Part shown: one piece after another, positions 17,691 through 26,906 of the stretch | How positions within the stretch are numbered: position 1 is the stretch's first letter | How the letters are laid out: the number at the start of each line of letters is the position of its first letter | Assembly: GCA_947564645.1 (NCBI GenBank) | Contig: CANOCU010000002.1 | Coordinates: forward strand, 62,001-126,000 | Length of the DNA stretch: 64,000 bases | Source of the DNA: an uncultured Lachnospiraceae bacterium | Lineage (GTDB): Bacteria > Bacillota > Clostridia > Lachnospirales > Lachnospiraceae | Direction of reading: 5' to 3' | The notes under the pieces: generated by a model | The model's input: the letters and a program-made list of their open reading frames with translations, nothing else | What the model was told of the DNA's origin: nothing | Database searches by the model: none | Translations under genes and position numbers: made by a program

Positions 17691-19454
17691 TCATAGATTA
17701 TATGCGGGGGGGGGTAAAACTGCTTTTTTATAGGGAATATAAGGCAGATCGATATCGATCTGGGCCCCGGCGCCCGGACGGTTGGAGAATGTGAACACGG
17801 GGGTTTCAAAAGCGTACCGTGCCCGCAGTATCACGTTTGTGATACCGATATGATAATCCTCCAATGCCAGGTAATTTTCTATGTCGTGCAGATCAGTCAG
17901 TATCTTATCGGAAAAGCCTTTTCCGGAATCCCAGATGCTGATAGCAAGACGCTTTTCATCCTCTTTCTGATAATGAGAAATCTCGATATGTATTTCCAGA
18001 AGTTGTCCCATGACAATTTCATATTTTATCGTATTTTCCACAAAGTTTAAGATCAGAAGCGGGATCGCGGTGGCCTGCAGGAGACCGTCCGGACAGTTTA
18101 ATGACAGGGACAGACAGCCGGGATAACGGATTCCCGACAACTCAATATAATTGCGTACTACGTCCAACTCTTCTCCTAACGTGACGGTCTGTCCGGAAGA
18201 AAGCGTATAGCGGAGGTGTTGGCTTAAATCCCGCAGCATCTTTCTGGCAAGTTCCGGATGGTCGGTTTCTGTGAGTTGATAGGCTGTATTCAGGCAGTTG
18301 ATCAGGAAATGGGGCGTGATCTGCTGCTTGAGAAACTGGGCTTCCAGTTTCTGTCCCTGCAGTTTTCTTTCGTATACATCGATCTTTAAGTCCTTGATCT
18401 CCGTGACCATGTCATTGAAGGCGGTGGTCATGTTCTGAAATTCATCCAGTTGTCCGCCCGTTGTAACATGGGTATCCAGATCTCCGGTGCGCAGATGGCT
18501 GATGCCGGTGATCAGATCCGCCACGGGCTTTAAGATCCATCGGTTGAGAATGTGCACCAGCATGATCCAGATGACCAGGAAACTGAATCCGACGATCAAT
18601 AATGCCGTATATAATGAAGTACTGGCGCTGTTGATATCGGCGTAAGGAACAAGAAGTGTGAGGTAGGAATCGCTGCTGCTTAACTTGCGGGATACGGCAA
18701 ACATCTTCTCTCCTTCGATATGCTCACAGGCATAAGGAGCCTCTTTCTGCTGTCTTGGCGGCGTGATGGTGATGGACGGCTGGCCGCTGCGGTACAGGAG
18801 GCCTTCCGCGTCGGAGAATACGAGCCGGGAACCATCTTCCTTGCCGGTCATGGAATCAAGCAGGGTGTCCAGACTGACCCAGGCGCCTGTATAGGCATTG
18901 TCGATGAATAAAATGCGGAGCAGATAGTAAGAATCCCCTGACCGGAACAATGCCCAGGAGAAAAAGTCCGGATTCTCCTGCGAGATGGCATCCAGGACAG
19001 CCTGTCGGAAAGGCAGGGTATCTTTTTGACTGCTGGTGGTGATCAGCTGTTCACAGGAGGGCAGATAACAGAAAAAGCCGTTGGCGGTATAGATGCTCAT
19101 AGCATGGCTGAAATCCGTCTGCAGCTGATGTAAGGCGCTGAACCAGGTAGTGGTATTGTATGGAGTGTTTTTCAGGGTAAAAAGGGTGGTATTGTCAAGA
19201 GCCATTGTATACAGCCAGGTTTCCGTTCGTTCCAGCGTATTATCCAGATGCTCCTGATATAAGATCAAAGTGTCTTCCGTGTTGCGGTAAACGTTTTTGC
19301 GCAGCAAAGAGAATGCGGAAAAATTGTTGTAGGCGACAAGGGCGCTGAAAAAGAAGATCAGCAGCATCAGAAGCAGAAAAATACGAAACCGCAGGGAATG
19401 CGGGTGCAGATGCGCCTGTATATTGTTATGTAAACGAATCCGTAGGGATTTCAT
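17691..19454 (-). CDS. YesM-type sensor histidine kinase
   Basis: A membrane sensor kinase of 587 residues. Transmembrane segments lie near residues 24-47 and 270-292, enclosing an extracellular sensor domain of about 220 residues. A HAMP segment (VADLITGISHLRTGDLD) and the phospho-acceptor histidine in LKQQITPHFLINCLNTAYQL follow; the latter is the YesM/LytS-type His_kinase motif. The ATPase part has LLILNFVENTIKYE and SIWDSGKGF. ATG 19454 is preferred over the longer start at 19490 because GAGGTAAC lies at a suitable distance. Probably senses an extracellular carbohydrate signal. Confidence 0.92.
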   Translation of the reverse strand: MKSLRIRLHNNIQAHLHPHSLRFRIFLLLMLLIFFFSALVAYNNFSAFSLLRKNVYRNTEDTLILYQEHLDNTLERTETWLYTMALDNTTLFTLKNTPYNTTTWFSALHQLQTDFSHAMSIYTANGFFCYLPSCEQLITTSSQKDTLPFRQAVLDAISQENPDFFSWALFRSGDSYYLLRILFIDNAYTGAWVSLDTLLDSMTGKEDGSRLVFSDAEGLLYRSGQPSITITPPRQQKEAPYACEHIEGEKMFAVSRKLSSSDSYLTLLVPYADINSASTSLYTALLIVGFSFLVIWIMLVHILNRWILKPVADLITGISHLRTGDLDTHVTTGGQLDEFQNMTTAFNDMVTEIKDLKIDVYERKLQGQKLEAQFLKQQITPHFLINCLNTAYQLTETDHPELARKMLRDLSQHLRYTLSSGQTVTLGEELDVVRNYIELSGIRYPGCLSLSLNCPDGLLQATAIPLLILNFVENTIKYEIVMGQLLEIHIEISHYQKEDEKRLAISIWDSGKGFSDKILTDLHDIENYLALEDYHIGITNVILRARYAFETPVFTFSNRPGAGAQIDIDLPYIPYKKAVLPPPAYNL

Positions 19455-19508
19455 GCTGTTACCTCTGTTGGGGGACGGATGATTTATCAAGTGTAGGTTT
19501 CCTTATAC

Positions 19509-19581
19509 ATTATACAGGAAAGAAGATAGGCGGTAAAGACGGAAAGAGGGGTTTTACCGGGATGAAAATTTTTGCTATACT
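19509..19581. promoter_or_regulatory. Divergent promoters between yesM-like and ABC transporter genes
   Basis: Minus strand: TTTACC (19537-19532), 17 bp, TATAAT (19514-19509), for the sensor kinase. Plus strand: TTTACC (19553-19558), 17 bp, TATACT (19576-19581), for the ATPase at 19631. Both have the same imperfect -35 and are only 15 bp apart. No operator-like repeat was seen. Confidence 0.65.
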
Positions 19582-19630
19582 ATAACCTGACAGAAAGCTT
19601 TTCGAAAAACACAGTCAAAGGGAAGATACA

Positions 19631-20302
19631 ATGGACATCATTACAATTCAAAATCTGAAAAAATACTATGGCAGCGGCAGCAGTCAGGTGAGGGCGTTAG
19701 ACGGTGTGAACCTGACGATCGCGCAGGGAGAATTTACGGCCATCGTGGGCGCTTCGGGCAGCGGCAAGACGACGCTTCTTAATATGATGGGCGGTCTGGA
19801 TGCGCCTACGGAGGGAGAGGTGTTCGTGGACGGCGTCAGACTATCCGGTCTGCGGGAGGAGCAGCGGGCGGTTTTTCGCCGCAAGAAGGTGGGCTTTATC
19901 TTCCAGAATTATAATCTGGTGCCGACGCTCACCGTGGAGGAGAACATCCTTTTTCCACTGGATCTGGACGGAGCAAGGCCCGATGAAAAGTACCTGCAGG
20001 AGATCACGGAGCTTCTGGGGCTTATGGATAAGATGCGGGATTATCCGGGAATGCTTTCCGGCGGACAGCAGCAGCGGGTAGCGATTGCCAGGGCGCTGCT
20101 GCCAAAGCCGTCCATCATCCTGGCGGATGAGCCGACGGGAAATCTGGATTCCCGGAACGGGCAGAATGTGGCGGGGTTGTTGAAGATGACGGCAGAATTG
20201 TATCACCGGACTCTGGTGCTGATCACTCATAATCTGGAACTGGCACAGCTGGCGGACCGGGTGATCAGGATGCAGGACGGACGCATCGCCCGACAGGAGT
20301 AG
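19631..20302 (+). CDS. ABC transporter ATP-binding protein, MacB/BceA-type
   Basis: A 223-residue ATPase. Walker A is [11 protein letters not shown], the signature [15 protein letters not shown], Walker [14 protein letters not shown], and the H-loop VLITHN. The length and the DEPTGNLDS motif place it with LolD/MacB/BceA-type ATPases that energise FtsX-fold permeases. It pairs with the permease 21 bp downstream. The system is likely an exporter or sensor for peptides or lipids, not a nutrient importer. A second ATPase-permease pair with the same design follows. Confidence 0.94.
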   Translation: MDIITIQNLKKYYGSGSSQVRALDGVNLTIAQGEFTAIVGASGSGKTTLLNMMGGLDAPTEGEVFVDGVRLSGLREEQRAVFRRKKVGFIFQNYNLVPTLTVEENILFPLDLDGARPDEKYLQEITELLGLMDKMRDYPGMLSGGQQQRVAIARALLPKPSIILADEPTGNLDSRNGQNVAGLLKMTAELYHRTLVLITHNLELAQLADRVIRMQDGRIARQE

Positions 20303-20323
20303 GGCACAGGACGGAGGGCAACG

Positions 20324-22855
20324 ATGCTGCAGAATAACAATCTGAAAGTCTGCCGCAGGCTGGTGTGGCGGGATATCAAGTTTCATAAGGGCCGGAGTCT
20401 CCTTCTGGTGGCAGCGGTGGCGCTGGTGTGTATGCTGTACACCTTTTCCTTTTCCCTGGGCGGCATGATCCGGGACGGTTATCTCTATACTTACAGGATG
20501 ATGTATGGCTCTGACAGTCATATTCTGTTCTATGATGTGAACAGGACCCAGGCAGCGGCGCTGCAGGAGCATGGCAGTGTGCGGGAGGCAGTCACGCTGT
20601 CTGCCATCGGATTCTTGAGCGACGACATGATGGAATACCGCAGTGTGAAGCTGGCGGCGGTCTCTGACGGATGGGCCCGGGCGACGGAGGCGGTACCCAT
20701 GCAGGGCCGGATGCCGGAGAAAGAAGGCGAGATCGCGCTGGATGAGCTTACCATGTATTCGCTGGCGATTCCGCATGAGATCGGGACCGAGGTTTCGCTG
20801 TGTTGGACGCCTGCGGACGGCGGGCCGGAACGGACGGACACATTCCGGCTGTGCGGATGGTGGGACAGTCTGATGGGGCAGACGGAAACCTGTGCCTGGA
20901 TCACGGCGGATACGGCGCAGCGGCTGTATCCCGGCGGGCCGGAGCGGGTGGCCCTTGGCGTGACATTGTACCGGCCAAAGAACCTGGAGGCGCAGGCACA
21001 GGAGATGCTTACGGATCTTGGCCTGTCGGATGTCTCCTATACCGTCAGTCTGGCTTACAATGAGGCCAGACGGGAGTTTGCGGACAGTGAGGCTATGAAC
21101 TATTACCGGTTAGGCGGCATCGTGGTGTTGTGCGGCGTGCTGATGATCTACAATATCGTGGGTATTTCCGCAAAGCAGAATGTCCGTTTCTACGGCATGG
21201 TCAAGAGCCTGGGGATGACGCCCAGACAGATTCGGGCACTGGCCGTATGGCAGGCGTTCTTCTACTGCGTGCCGGCCATGATACCGGGGTGGATATGCGG
21301 CTTTGCGCTGTATGCGGCGGCAGCGCCCCTGGTGGTGATCGGCATGGAACAAAATCCGGCGTTTCAGTTTTTCCGTATCTGGCCTTTTGTTGTGGGTGCA
21401 CTGTTTGCCTTGCTGACCACTCTGGCAGCCTGCGCCCTGCCTTTCTTCCGGGTGGCGGGAAACAGCCCGGTGGAGGCGATGCGGTTCGTGGAGGGAGAGA
21501 GGAGAAGGAAAGCGCGCAGGGGCAAAAGGCGCCGGGCGACGACCATGCAGATGGCTTTTACCGGTCTGGCGCGATATAAGGGGCAGTCGGCCTTTGCCGC
21601 TTTTACCCTGCTTTTGTCTCTGTGCATTCTCTGTGGGATCTGGACGCAGAAGGTAAGCTTTGATGAGGACAAGTATGTGGATGGCCTGGCGCTGAACGAT
21701 TACCGGCTGGAGGATGCCTCCGCCACGACGGGGATGCAGCGTTATAATCCGGAGAGCCGGAGCATTACGCCGGATCTGATCCGGAGGCTGACAGAGCACC
21801 CTGCGGTGAGGGACATTGGGCTGATCAGCACCATGGAAGTGGATTTGTATGCGGATGAAGAGATGCGTGCCCCTATTGTGGATACCTTTGAGGGAAAAGA
21901 TGAGAACGGTGTGGCTCGCAGGGAATACATGGCGGATGAGCCGGACTGGGTGGCCGGTTACGAGAGGATGCGGGAGAGCGGAGAATATACGGGTATCGTG
22001 ATGGGCGTGAGCGGCCTGATGTTAGAGAATGCGTTGGCCGGAGGCAGTGTGATAGAGGGAGAGTTCGTGCCGGAGAAGTTTGCCACGGGCGCGTACGTCA
22101 TCGCCGCCGGGGCGGATTCTTACGAGATCAGAACGACGCCGCCTGTGGGGAGCAGGTTCCGGGTTGCAGGCAGGGAGTTTGAGATCATGGCGGCGGTGCC
22201 CTATGAGGCTACCATCGTTTCCGGGGCCGACAGCCGGCAGGCGCAGTTCAATGTCACCTACTATATGCCGATGGAGGCATTCGACGAACTTTTTCCGGGG
22301 CATGGCATCCGCAATGTGGCGGTGGATATCGACCGGGACAGGCAGGAGGAATTTGAGGCGTTTCTGGAGCAGCTTCTGGAGGGCACCGGGATCACGGTCA
22401 CGTCCTTCGACGATTACCGGTGGAATTTCCGGAATGCGATCTTTCACCGGTATATGATCCCGCTGTTTGTGGGCGGCGTGATGTTGGTGATTGGAATCCT
22501 GAATTTCTGTAATGCCCTGGTGAGCAGGATCCTGGTGCGCAGCAGGGCATTTGCGGTCTATGAGAGTCTGGGTATGAGCGGCGCCTGGTTGCGCAGGATG
22601 CTTGTGTGGGAGGGCGTACTGTACCTGGGAATCATGCTGCCGTTCCTTACAGCCGTCAGTGCGGCCGTCACATGGGTGTGGGGACGGTGGTGGCTTGCGC
22701 ATACCAATAGATGGTGCGTCACCTGGCGGTATTCCCTGCTGCCGCTCTGGGCAGTGCTGCCGGTGCTGCTTGCGGCGGTGGCGGTGGTCCCCGTGTGCTG
22801 TCTGCGGGTGGTGAGGCGGGAGCAGGTCACGGACAGATTGCGGCGTCCAGAGTGA
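20324..22855 (+). CDS. FtsX-type ABC transporter permease, pair 1
   Basis: An 843-residue integral membrane protein with two FtsX-like units. TM1 is near residue 25-45. A large extracytoplasmic domain follows, then three membrane helices around 265-375 (YRLGGIVVLCGVLMIYNIVGI). The second half repeats this with a single helix near 425 and three C-terminal helices around 705-830. Its partner is the ATPase just upstream. The FtsX repeat marker KSLGMTPRQIRAL, which contacts the ATPase, is visible, with ESLGMSGAWLRRML as its second copy. Substrate unknown; antimicrobial-peptide detoxification or signalling is typical of relatives. Confidence 0.9.
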   Translation: MLQNNNLKVCRRLVWRDIKFHKGRSLLLVAAVALVCMLYTFSFSLGGMIRDGYLYTYRMMYGSDSHILFYDVNRTQAAALQEHGSVREAVTLSAIGFLSDDMMEYRSVKLAAVSDGWARATEAVPMQGRMPEKEGEIALDELTMYSLAIPHEIGTEVSLCWTPADGGPERTDTFRLCGWWDSLMGQTETCAWITADTAQRLYPGGPERVALGVTLYRPKNLEAQAQEMLTDLGLSDVSYTVSLAYNEARREFADSEAMNYYRLGGIVVLCGVLMIYNIVGISAKQNVRFYGMVKSLGMTPRQIRALAVWQAFFYCVPAMIPGWICGFALYAAAAPLVVIGMEQNPAFQFFRIWPFVVGALFALLTTLAACALPFFRVAGNSPVEAMRFVEGERRRKARRGKRRRATTMQMAFTGLARYKGQSAFAAFTLLLSLCILCGIWTQKVSFDEDKYVDGLALNDYRLEDASATTGMQRYNPESRSITPDLIRRLTEHPAVRDIGLISTMEVDLYADEEMRAPIVDTFEGKDENGVARREYMADEPDWVAGYERMRESGEYTGIVMGVSGLMLENALAGGSVIEGEFVPEKFATGAYVIAAGADSYEIRTTPPVGSRFRVAGREFEIMAAVPYEATIVSGADSRQAQFNVTYYMPMEAFDELFPGHGIRNVAVDIDRDRQEEFEAFLEQLLEGTGITVTSFDDYRWNFRNAIFHRYMIPLFVGGVMLVIGILNFCNALVSRILVRSRAFAVYESLGMSGAWLRRMLVWEGVLYLGIMLPFLTAVSAAVTWVWGRWWLAHTNRWCVTWRYSLLPLWAVLPVLLAAVAVVPVCCLRVVRREQVTDRLRRPE

Positions 22856-22871
22856 TCTTCCATTTATCTTG

Positions 22872-22926
22872 TGTTACAAAACTGTACCTTTGCTGTAACG
22901 GATCTGTACCTTTTGTCTGCTACAAT
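22872..22926 (+). promoter_or_regulatory. Four 11-bp-spaced direct repeats upstream of a -10 element
   Basis: TGTTAC (22872), TGTACC (22883), TGTAAC (22894) and TGTACC (22905) are exactly 11 bp apart. The last ends 10 bp before a TACAAT -10 (22921-22926), and no -35 consensus is present. Tandem repeats with an 11-bp period replacing the -35 are the hallmark of activation by OmpR/PhoB-family regulators. The regulator at 302-1012 is the obvious candidate for controlling the second ATPase-permease pair. Confidence 0.75.
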
Positions 22927-22982
22927 TTTTATAAAAGAACGGTTTCTGAAAGGATTCCGGGTAAGACAAGGGGGATTGCACT

Positions 22983-23669
22983 ATGGAAGCGATCGTAAAG
23001 GCAGCAGGATTAAAAAAATATTACGGAAAAGGCGAAGCGTTGGTGAAAGCACTGGACGGCGTGGATCTGGAGATCGAGCGGGGGAAGTTTACCGCCATCA
23101 TCGGAACAAGCGGCAGTGGGAAGTCAACGCTTCTTAATATGCTGGGCGGGCTGGATGTGCCGAGCGAAGGGAGTGTGAGGATCGGGAAGCAGGAACTTTT
23201 CCAACTGACAAACGAGCAGGCGACGATCTTTCGCCGTAAGCAGATCGGCTTTATCTTTCAGAATTATAATCTGATACCGGTATTGACGGTCTGGGAAAAT
23301 ATCATCTTCCCGATCACATTAGACGGCCGGAAGCCGGATAAGAAATTCATCATGGAGATCGTACAGCTGCTGGGACTGCAGAGCAAGCTGGACAGTCTGC
23401 CGGGTAATCTGTCCGGCGGTCAGCAGCAGCGGGTGGCGATCGCCAGAGCGCTGGCCGCTAAGCCGTCCATCGTTCTGGCCGACGAGCCCACGGGCAATCT
23501 GGATTCCAGGACCAGCGACGACGTGATCGGATTGTTGAAAGTGACCAGTGACCAGTTTCATCAGACCATCGTGATGATCACTCACAATCCGGATATCGCG
23601 GCCCGGGCGGACAGGGTGATCCGCATCGAGGACGGGAAGATCGTGACGGGAAAGGAGGCGGCAGTGTGA
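22983..23669 (+). CDS. ABC transporter ATP-binding protein, pair 2
   Basis: A 228-residue MacB/BceA-type ATPase very similar to the one at 19631. Walker A is GTSGSGKSTLL, the signature [16 protein letters not shown] and Walker [14 protein letters not shown]. Its stop overlaps the permease start (TGATG), so the two are translationally coupled. It has its own promoter region with 11-bp direct repeats, suggesting that the second pair is separately inducible although the first pair is only about 130 bp upstream. Confidence 0.95.
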   Translation: MEAIVKAAGLKKYYGKGEALVKALDGVDLEIERGKFTAIIGTSGSGKSTLLNMLGGLDVPSEGSVRIGKQELFQLTNEQATIFRRKQIGFIFQNYNLIPVLTVWENIIFPITLDGRKPDKKFIMEIVQLLGLQSKLDSLPGNLSGGQQQRVAIARALAAKPSIVLADEPTGNLDSRTSDDVIGLLKVTSDQFHQTIVMITHNPDIAARADRVIRIEDGKIVTGKEAAV

Positions 23670-26299
23670 TGAAGGATACGAGGAATTTCAAACCGATCTC
23701 TGTTTTGAACAAGAGGACTTTCCGGCAGAACAAGGGACGCAATCTGGTGACGGTACTGGCGATCGTGCTGACGACGCTGCTTTTTACCACGCTTTTCGTG
23801 CTGAGTCAGAGTATGTATCAGAACCTGATCGAGATGACCTTCCGGCAGACGGGATACGATGCGCAGGTTTCCATCAAGAGCATTACGAAGGAGCAGGCGG
23901 AGCGGATCGCGGCTCACCCGCAGGCAGCGCAGGTCGGCCAGAGTACGGTAGTGGGACTTGGCCAGGGCGAAGCGCTGGCGGGGCGGCAGGTGGAGATACG
24001 TTGGGCTGACGAGACTTACGCGGTTCATTCTTTTGCAGGGCCTGCCACGGGCAGAATGCCGCAGACGGCGGAGGAGATCGCATTGGATGAGATCGTGCTG
24101 GATAGACTGGGCGTTCCCCACGAACTGGGGCAGAAGGTGACTCTGGAGTGGATCGCGGATTACAGGGAAGAGAAGACAAGAGTGTCGGAGTTTACGTTGT
24201 GCGGATTCTGGGAGGGAAATCAGTCTTCCTATGCGAGTATGGCGTGGGTGAGCAGGGACTTTGCGGACGATGTGGCAGCCGGGTTGGAGGCGCCGGGAGC
24301 GGGCGAAGATGCGGCAGCAGAAGAGGCAGTATCGGCAGAGACAGGGCTTGACGAAACAGGCGAAACATCATCCCGGATCGCGGGCATCCATATGGCGCAG
24401 GTCACTTTGTATGATGACAGGAACATTGAGGGGACTATGGACAGGATCCTGGAGGATACCGGACTTTCGGGATTGGAATACGGTGTGAACCTGGCCTATG
24501 ATCCGAGCATGAACCGTATGGCGTCGCAGGAGAGCCTGCCCATGTATCTGGGCATGGTACTGGTGTTCGTGGCCGGCTATCTGATCATCTATAATATCTT
24601 CCAGATCTCGGTGACGGCGGATATCCAGTTCTATGGTAAGCTGAAAACGCTGGGCACGACGGCCAGGCAGTTAAAAAAGCTGATCTATGGGCAGGCAGGG
24701 CGGCTGTGTCTGTTTGGTATTCCGACAGGGCTTCTTCTGGGGTATCTTCTGGGTATGGTGCTGGTGCCGGTCTGGATCCAGACACAGGGCGCTTCGGCCT
24801 CGGCCAGCCCGGTCATCTTTATCGGTTCGGCAGCCTTTGCGGGTATTACCGTGCTGATCTCCTGTATGCGTCCGGCCAGGATGGCAGGGAAGGTGTCCCC
24901 CATAGAGGCGCTTCGCTATAACGACGTGCAGCGGGGCGGCCGTCTGACAAAAAGACGCAGCGGCAGCGCGAGTCTGTTTGCACTGGCATGGTCCAATCTG
25001 GGCCGCAACAGGAAGCGTACCGTAACCGTCATCTGTTCCCTGACACTGGGGCTGACGCTGATGAGCGCTTTCTATGCCAAGAATGCCGCCTTTGATATGG
25101 AGAAGTATCTGGGAGAACTTGTGCTTGGCGATTTCCAGATCGACCAGGCCACCAGCGAAGAGTATGTGAGGGGATATGACCCATACGGCGATACCCTGAA
25201 TGCGCGGCTGACCGCAAAGGTGGAGGCGCTGGAAGGATTGGAGGGGATCGGTTACGAATACACCCATGAGACGCAGATCCCGTTAAATGAGCAGACCATC
25301 GCGAACATACAGGCTTTCTATACGGACGAGGTGCTGGCCGACTGGGCTTCCTATGATCCTACGGGTCCTAAGTCCATACAGGACGCCGTGCGTGAGAAAA
25401 GTGCGGGTGCGATAGTCTATGGTCTGGACGGTCTGGCGCTTGACGCCTATACCGAAGAGAGACATATACTGGCCGGAAACTATGACGCGGCGCAGTTTGC
25501 CACGGGAAAGTATGCGATCGCTGCCGGTCTTGCCATGGAAAAGGAAGCGGGACAGATCCTGCCTACGGTCCAGGTGGGAGATGCCGTGGAGATCGAGGGG
25601 CAGGAATATACCGTTATGGCGGTGCTTGATAATCTTAATGTCATTACGGGAGGAGCAAAAGAGGGCGGTGCGGAAAGTGTAAATAAGGACCGGCATTATC
25701 TGGAGTTTATTGTACCCATGGAGACCTTCCGGGCGCGCTGGCCCGAAAATACGCCGCGCAGGCTGTTCTTTAATGTGGATGATGCACATCTGGATGCCGC
25801 GCAGGAGATGCTAGACCGCTACAGCGATGAGACGGGAGAGAGATTTCCGCTTACATCCCGGGCATTAAAGGCCGCTCAGTACCGCCGTGAGACCCGTTCC
25901 AGTGCCGTGATGGGCAATGTGGTCAGCATTGTGATCGCACTGGTAGGCGTGCTGAACTTCGTCAATTCCATGGTTACGTCCATCGTATCCAGGCGAAAAG
26001 AATTTGCCATGATGCAGAGTGTGGGCATGACCAGAGTGCAGTTATGTAAACTTCTTACCTGGGAAGGGCTGGACTATGCATGGATCACGCTGCTGTGTAC
26101 TTACGGGATCAGTTCCCTGGTGGTGGGAATCGGTGTGCGCTCCCTGGTGGCGGGCGGTTTTACGACCTTCCGGTTTACGCTTCTGCCGCTTGTGATCTGT
26201 ACGCCGCTCCTGTTCCTGTTCGCCCTTATCGTGCCGTATCTGTGTTTTCGGAATGTGGAGAAGGACAGTCTGGTGGAGCGGCTGCGATCAACAGACTAA
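23669..26299 (+). CDS. FtsX-type ABC transporter permease, pair 2
   Basis: An 876-residue membrane protein with duplicated FtsX units: a first transmembrane helix near 25-45, an extracytoplasmic domain, helices around 290-410, then a second single helix and a C-terminal three-helix group around 750-870. KTLGTTARQLKKL and QSVGMTRVQLCKL are the paired coupling motifs. The first extracytoplasmic domain has an acidic Ala/Glu-rich insertion (about 205-235) absent from pair 1. ATG 23669 overlaps the ATPase stop and has AAAGGAGG upstream. Gene duplication with pair 1 is clear from architecture. Confidence 0.9.
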   Translation: MKDTRNFKPISVLNKRTFRQNKGRNLVTVLAIVLTTLLFTTLFVLSQSMYQNLIEMTFRQTGYDAQVSIKSITKEQAERIAAHPQAAQVGQSTVVGLGQGEALAGRQVEIRWADETYAVHSFAGPATGRMPQTAEEIALDEIVLDRLGVPHELGQKVTLEWIADYREEKTRVSEFTLCGFWEGNQSSYASMAWVSRDFADDVAAGLEAPGAGEDAAAEEAVSAETGLDETGETSSRIAGIHMAQVTLYDDRNIEGTMDRILEDTGLSGLEYGVNLAYDPSMNRMASQESLPMYLGMVLVFVAGYLIIYNIFQISVTADIQFYGKLKTLGTTARQLKKLIYGQAGRLCLFGIPTGLLLGYLLGMVLVPVWIQTQGASASASPVIFIGSAAFAGITVLISCMRPARMAGKVSPIEALRYNDVQRGGRLTKRRSGSASLFALAWSNLGRNRKRTVTVICSLTLGLTLMSAFYAKNAAFDMEKYLGELVLGDFQIDQATSEEYVRGYDPYGDTLNARLTAKVEALEGLEGIGYEYTHETQIPLNEQTIANIQAFYTDEVLADWASYDPTGPKSIQDAVREKSAGAIVYGLDGLALDAYTEERHILAGNYDAAQFATGKYAIAAGLAMEKEAGQILPTVQVGDAVEIEGQEYTVMAVLDNLNVITGGAKEGGAESVNKDRHYLEFIVPMETFRARWPENTPRRLFFNVDDAHLDAAQEMLDRYSDETGERFPLTSRALKAAQYRRETRSSAVMGNVVSIVIALVGVLNFVNSMVTSIVSRRKEFAMMQSVGMTRVQLCKLLTWEGLDYAWITLLCTYGISSLVVGIGVRSLVAGGFTTFRFTLLPLVICTPLLFLFALIVPYLCFRNVEKDSLVERLRSTD

Positions 26300-26396
26300 G
26301 TTAAGGTGCGCTGTTTTCTTTACATCCCTATTGGATAATGATAGAATGAAACTGTCAGGCGTGAGATTTCCTTTTACGGAGGCAGTGGTGTAGTCT

Positions 26397-26831
26397 ATGG
26401 AACGGTTCATGAGCAGATTTAAGAAAAATATTCAGCGTACAGGAGAGGCTTTGGAGAGTGTGATGGCGGTCATTGTGCTGTTCGGCATCGTTCTTTCCGT
26501 GTACAGCCTGCTGAAGGACTTCGAGATCTTTCACTCACTGGCAGTGGATACTTCTGCATTCAAGCCCTTTCTGGAAGATGTGTTCGTGATCGTCATCGGC
26601 ATCGAGTTTCTGCAGATGCTCTGCCGGCCCAACTCCGACAATGTCATGGAAGTGCTGATCTTCCTTGTGGCAAGACATATGATCCTGGGAGATACGACGC
26701 CGGTGGATGATTTTGTGTCGGTCATCAGCGTGGGGATCTTATGTGCGCTGCGCAGGTATCTGCATGTGACGCGGAAGAAGGAGGAAGCCGAAGAGGAAGC
26801 CGGGCAGGAGTCCGGGGGAGACAGTACGTGA
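26397..26831 (+). CDS. PsiE-like small membrane protein
   Basis: A 144-residue protein with about four membrane helices (about 20-40, 60-80, 88-105, 108-125) and a charged, Glu-rich tail. The segment FLEDVFVIVIGIEFLQML and the later VARHMIL resemble the PsiE (phosphate-starvation-inducible E) family, but the match is by eye and function is not known even for the family. It is about 100 bp downstream of the ABC permease and separate from it. A start at ATG 26409 is also possible. Confidence 0.5.
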   Translation: MERFMSRFKKNIQRTGEALESVMAVIVLFGIVLSVYSLLKDFEIFHSLAVDTSAFKPFLEDVFVIVIGIEFLQMLCRPNSDNVMEVLIFLVARHMILGDTTPVDDFVSVISVGILCALRRYLHVTRKKEEAEEEAGQESGGDST

Positions 26832-26906
26832 CGCACTGTCAGGCGTTGGACATATCAGCCACTCAGCATAGCAGGATGCGTGCAGCCACAGGAGGAGGTC
26901 TGCAGT

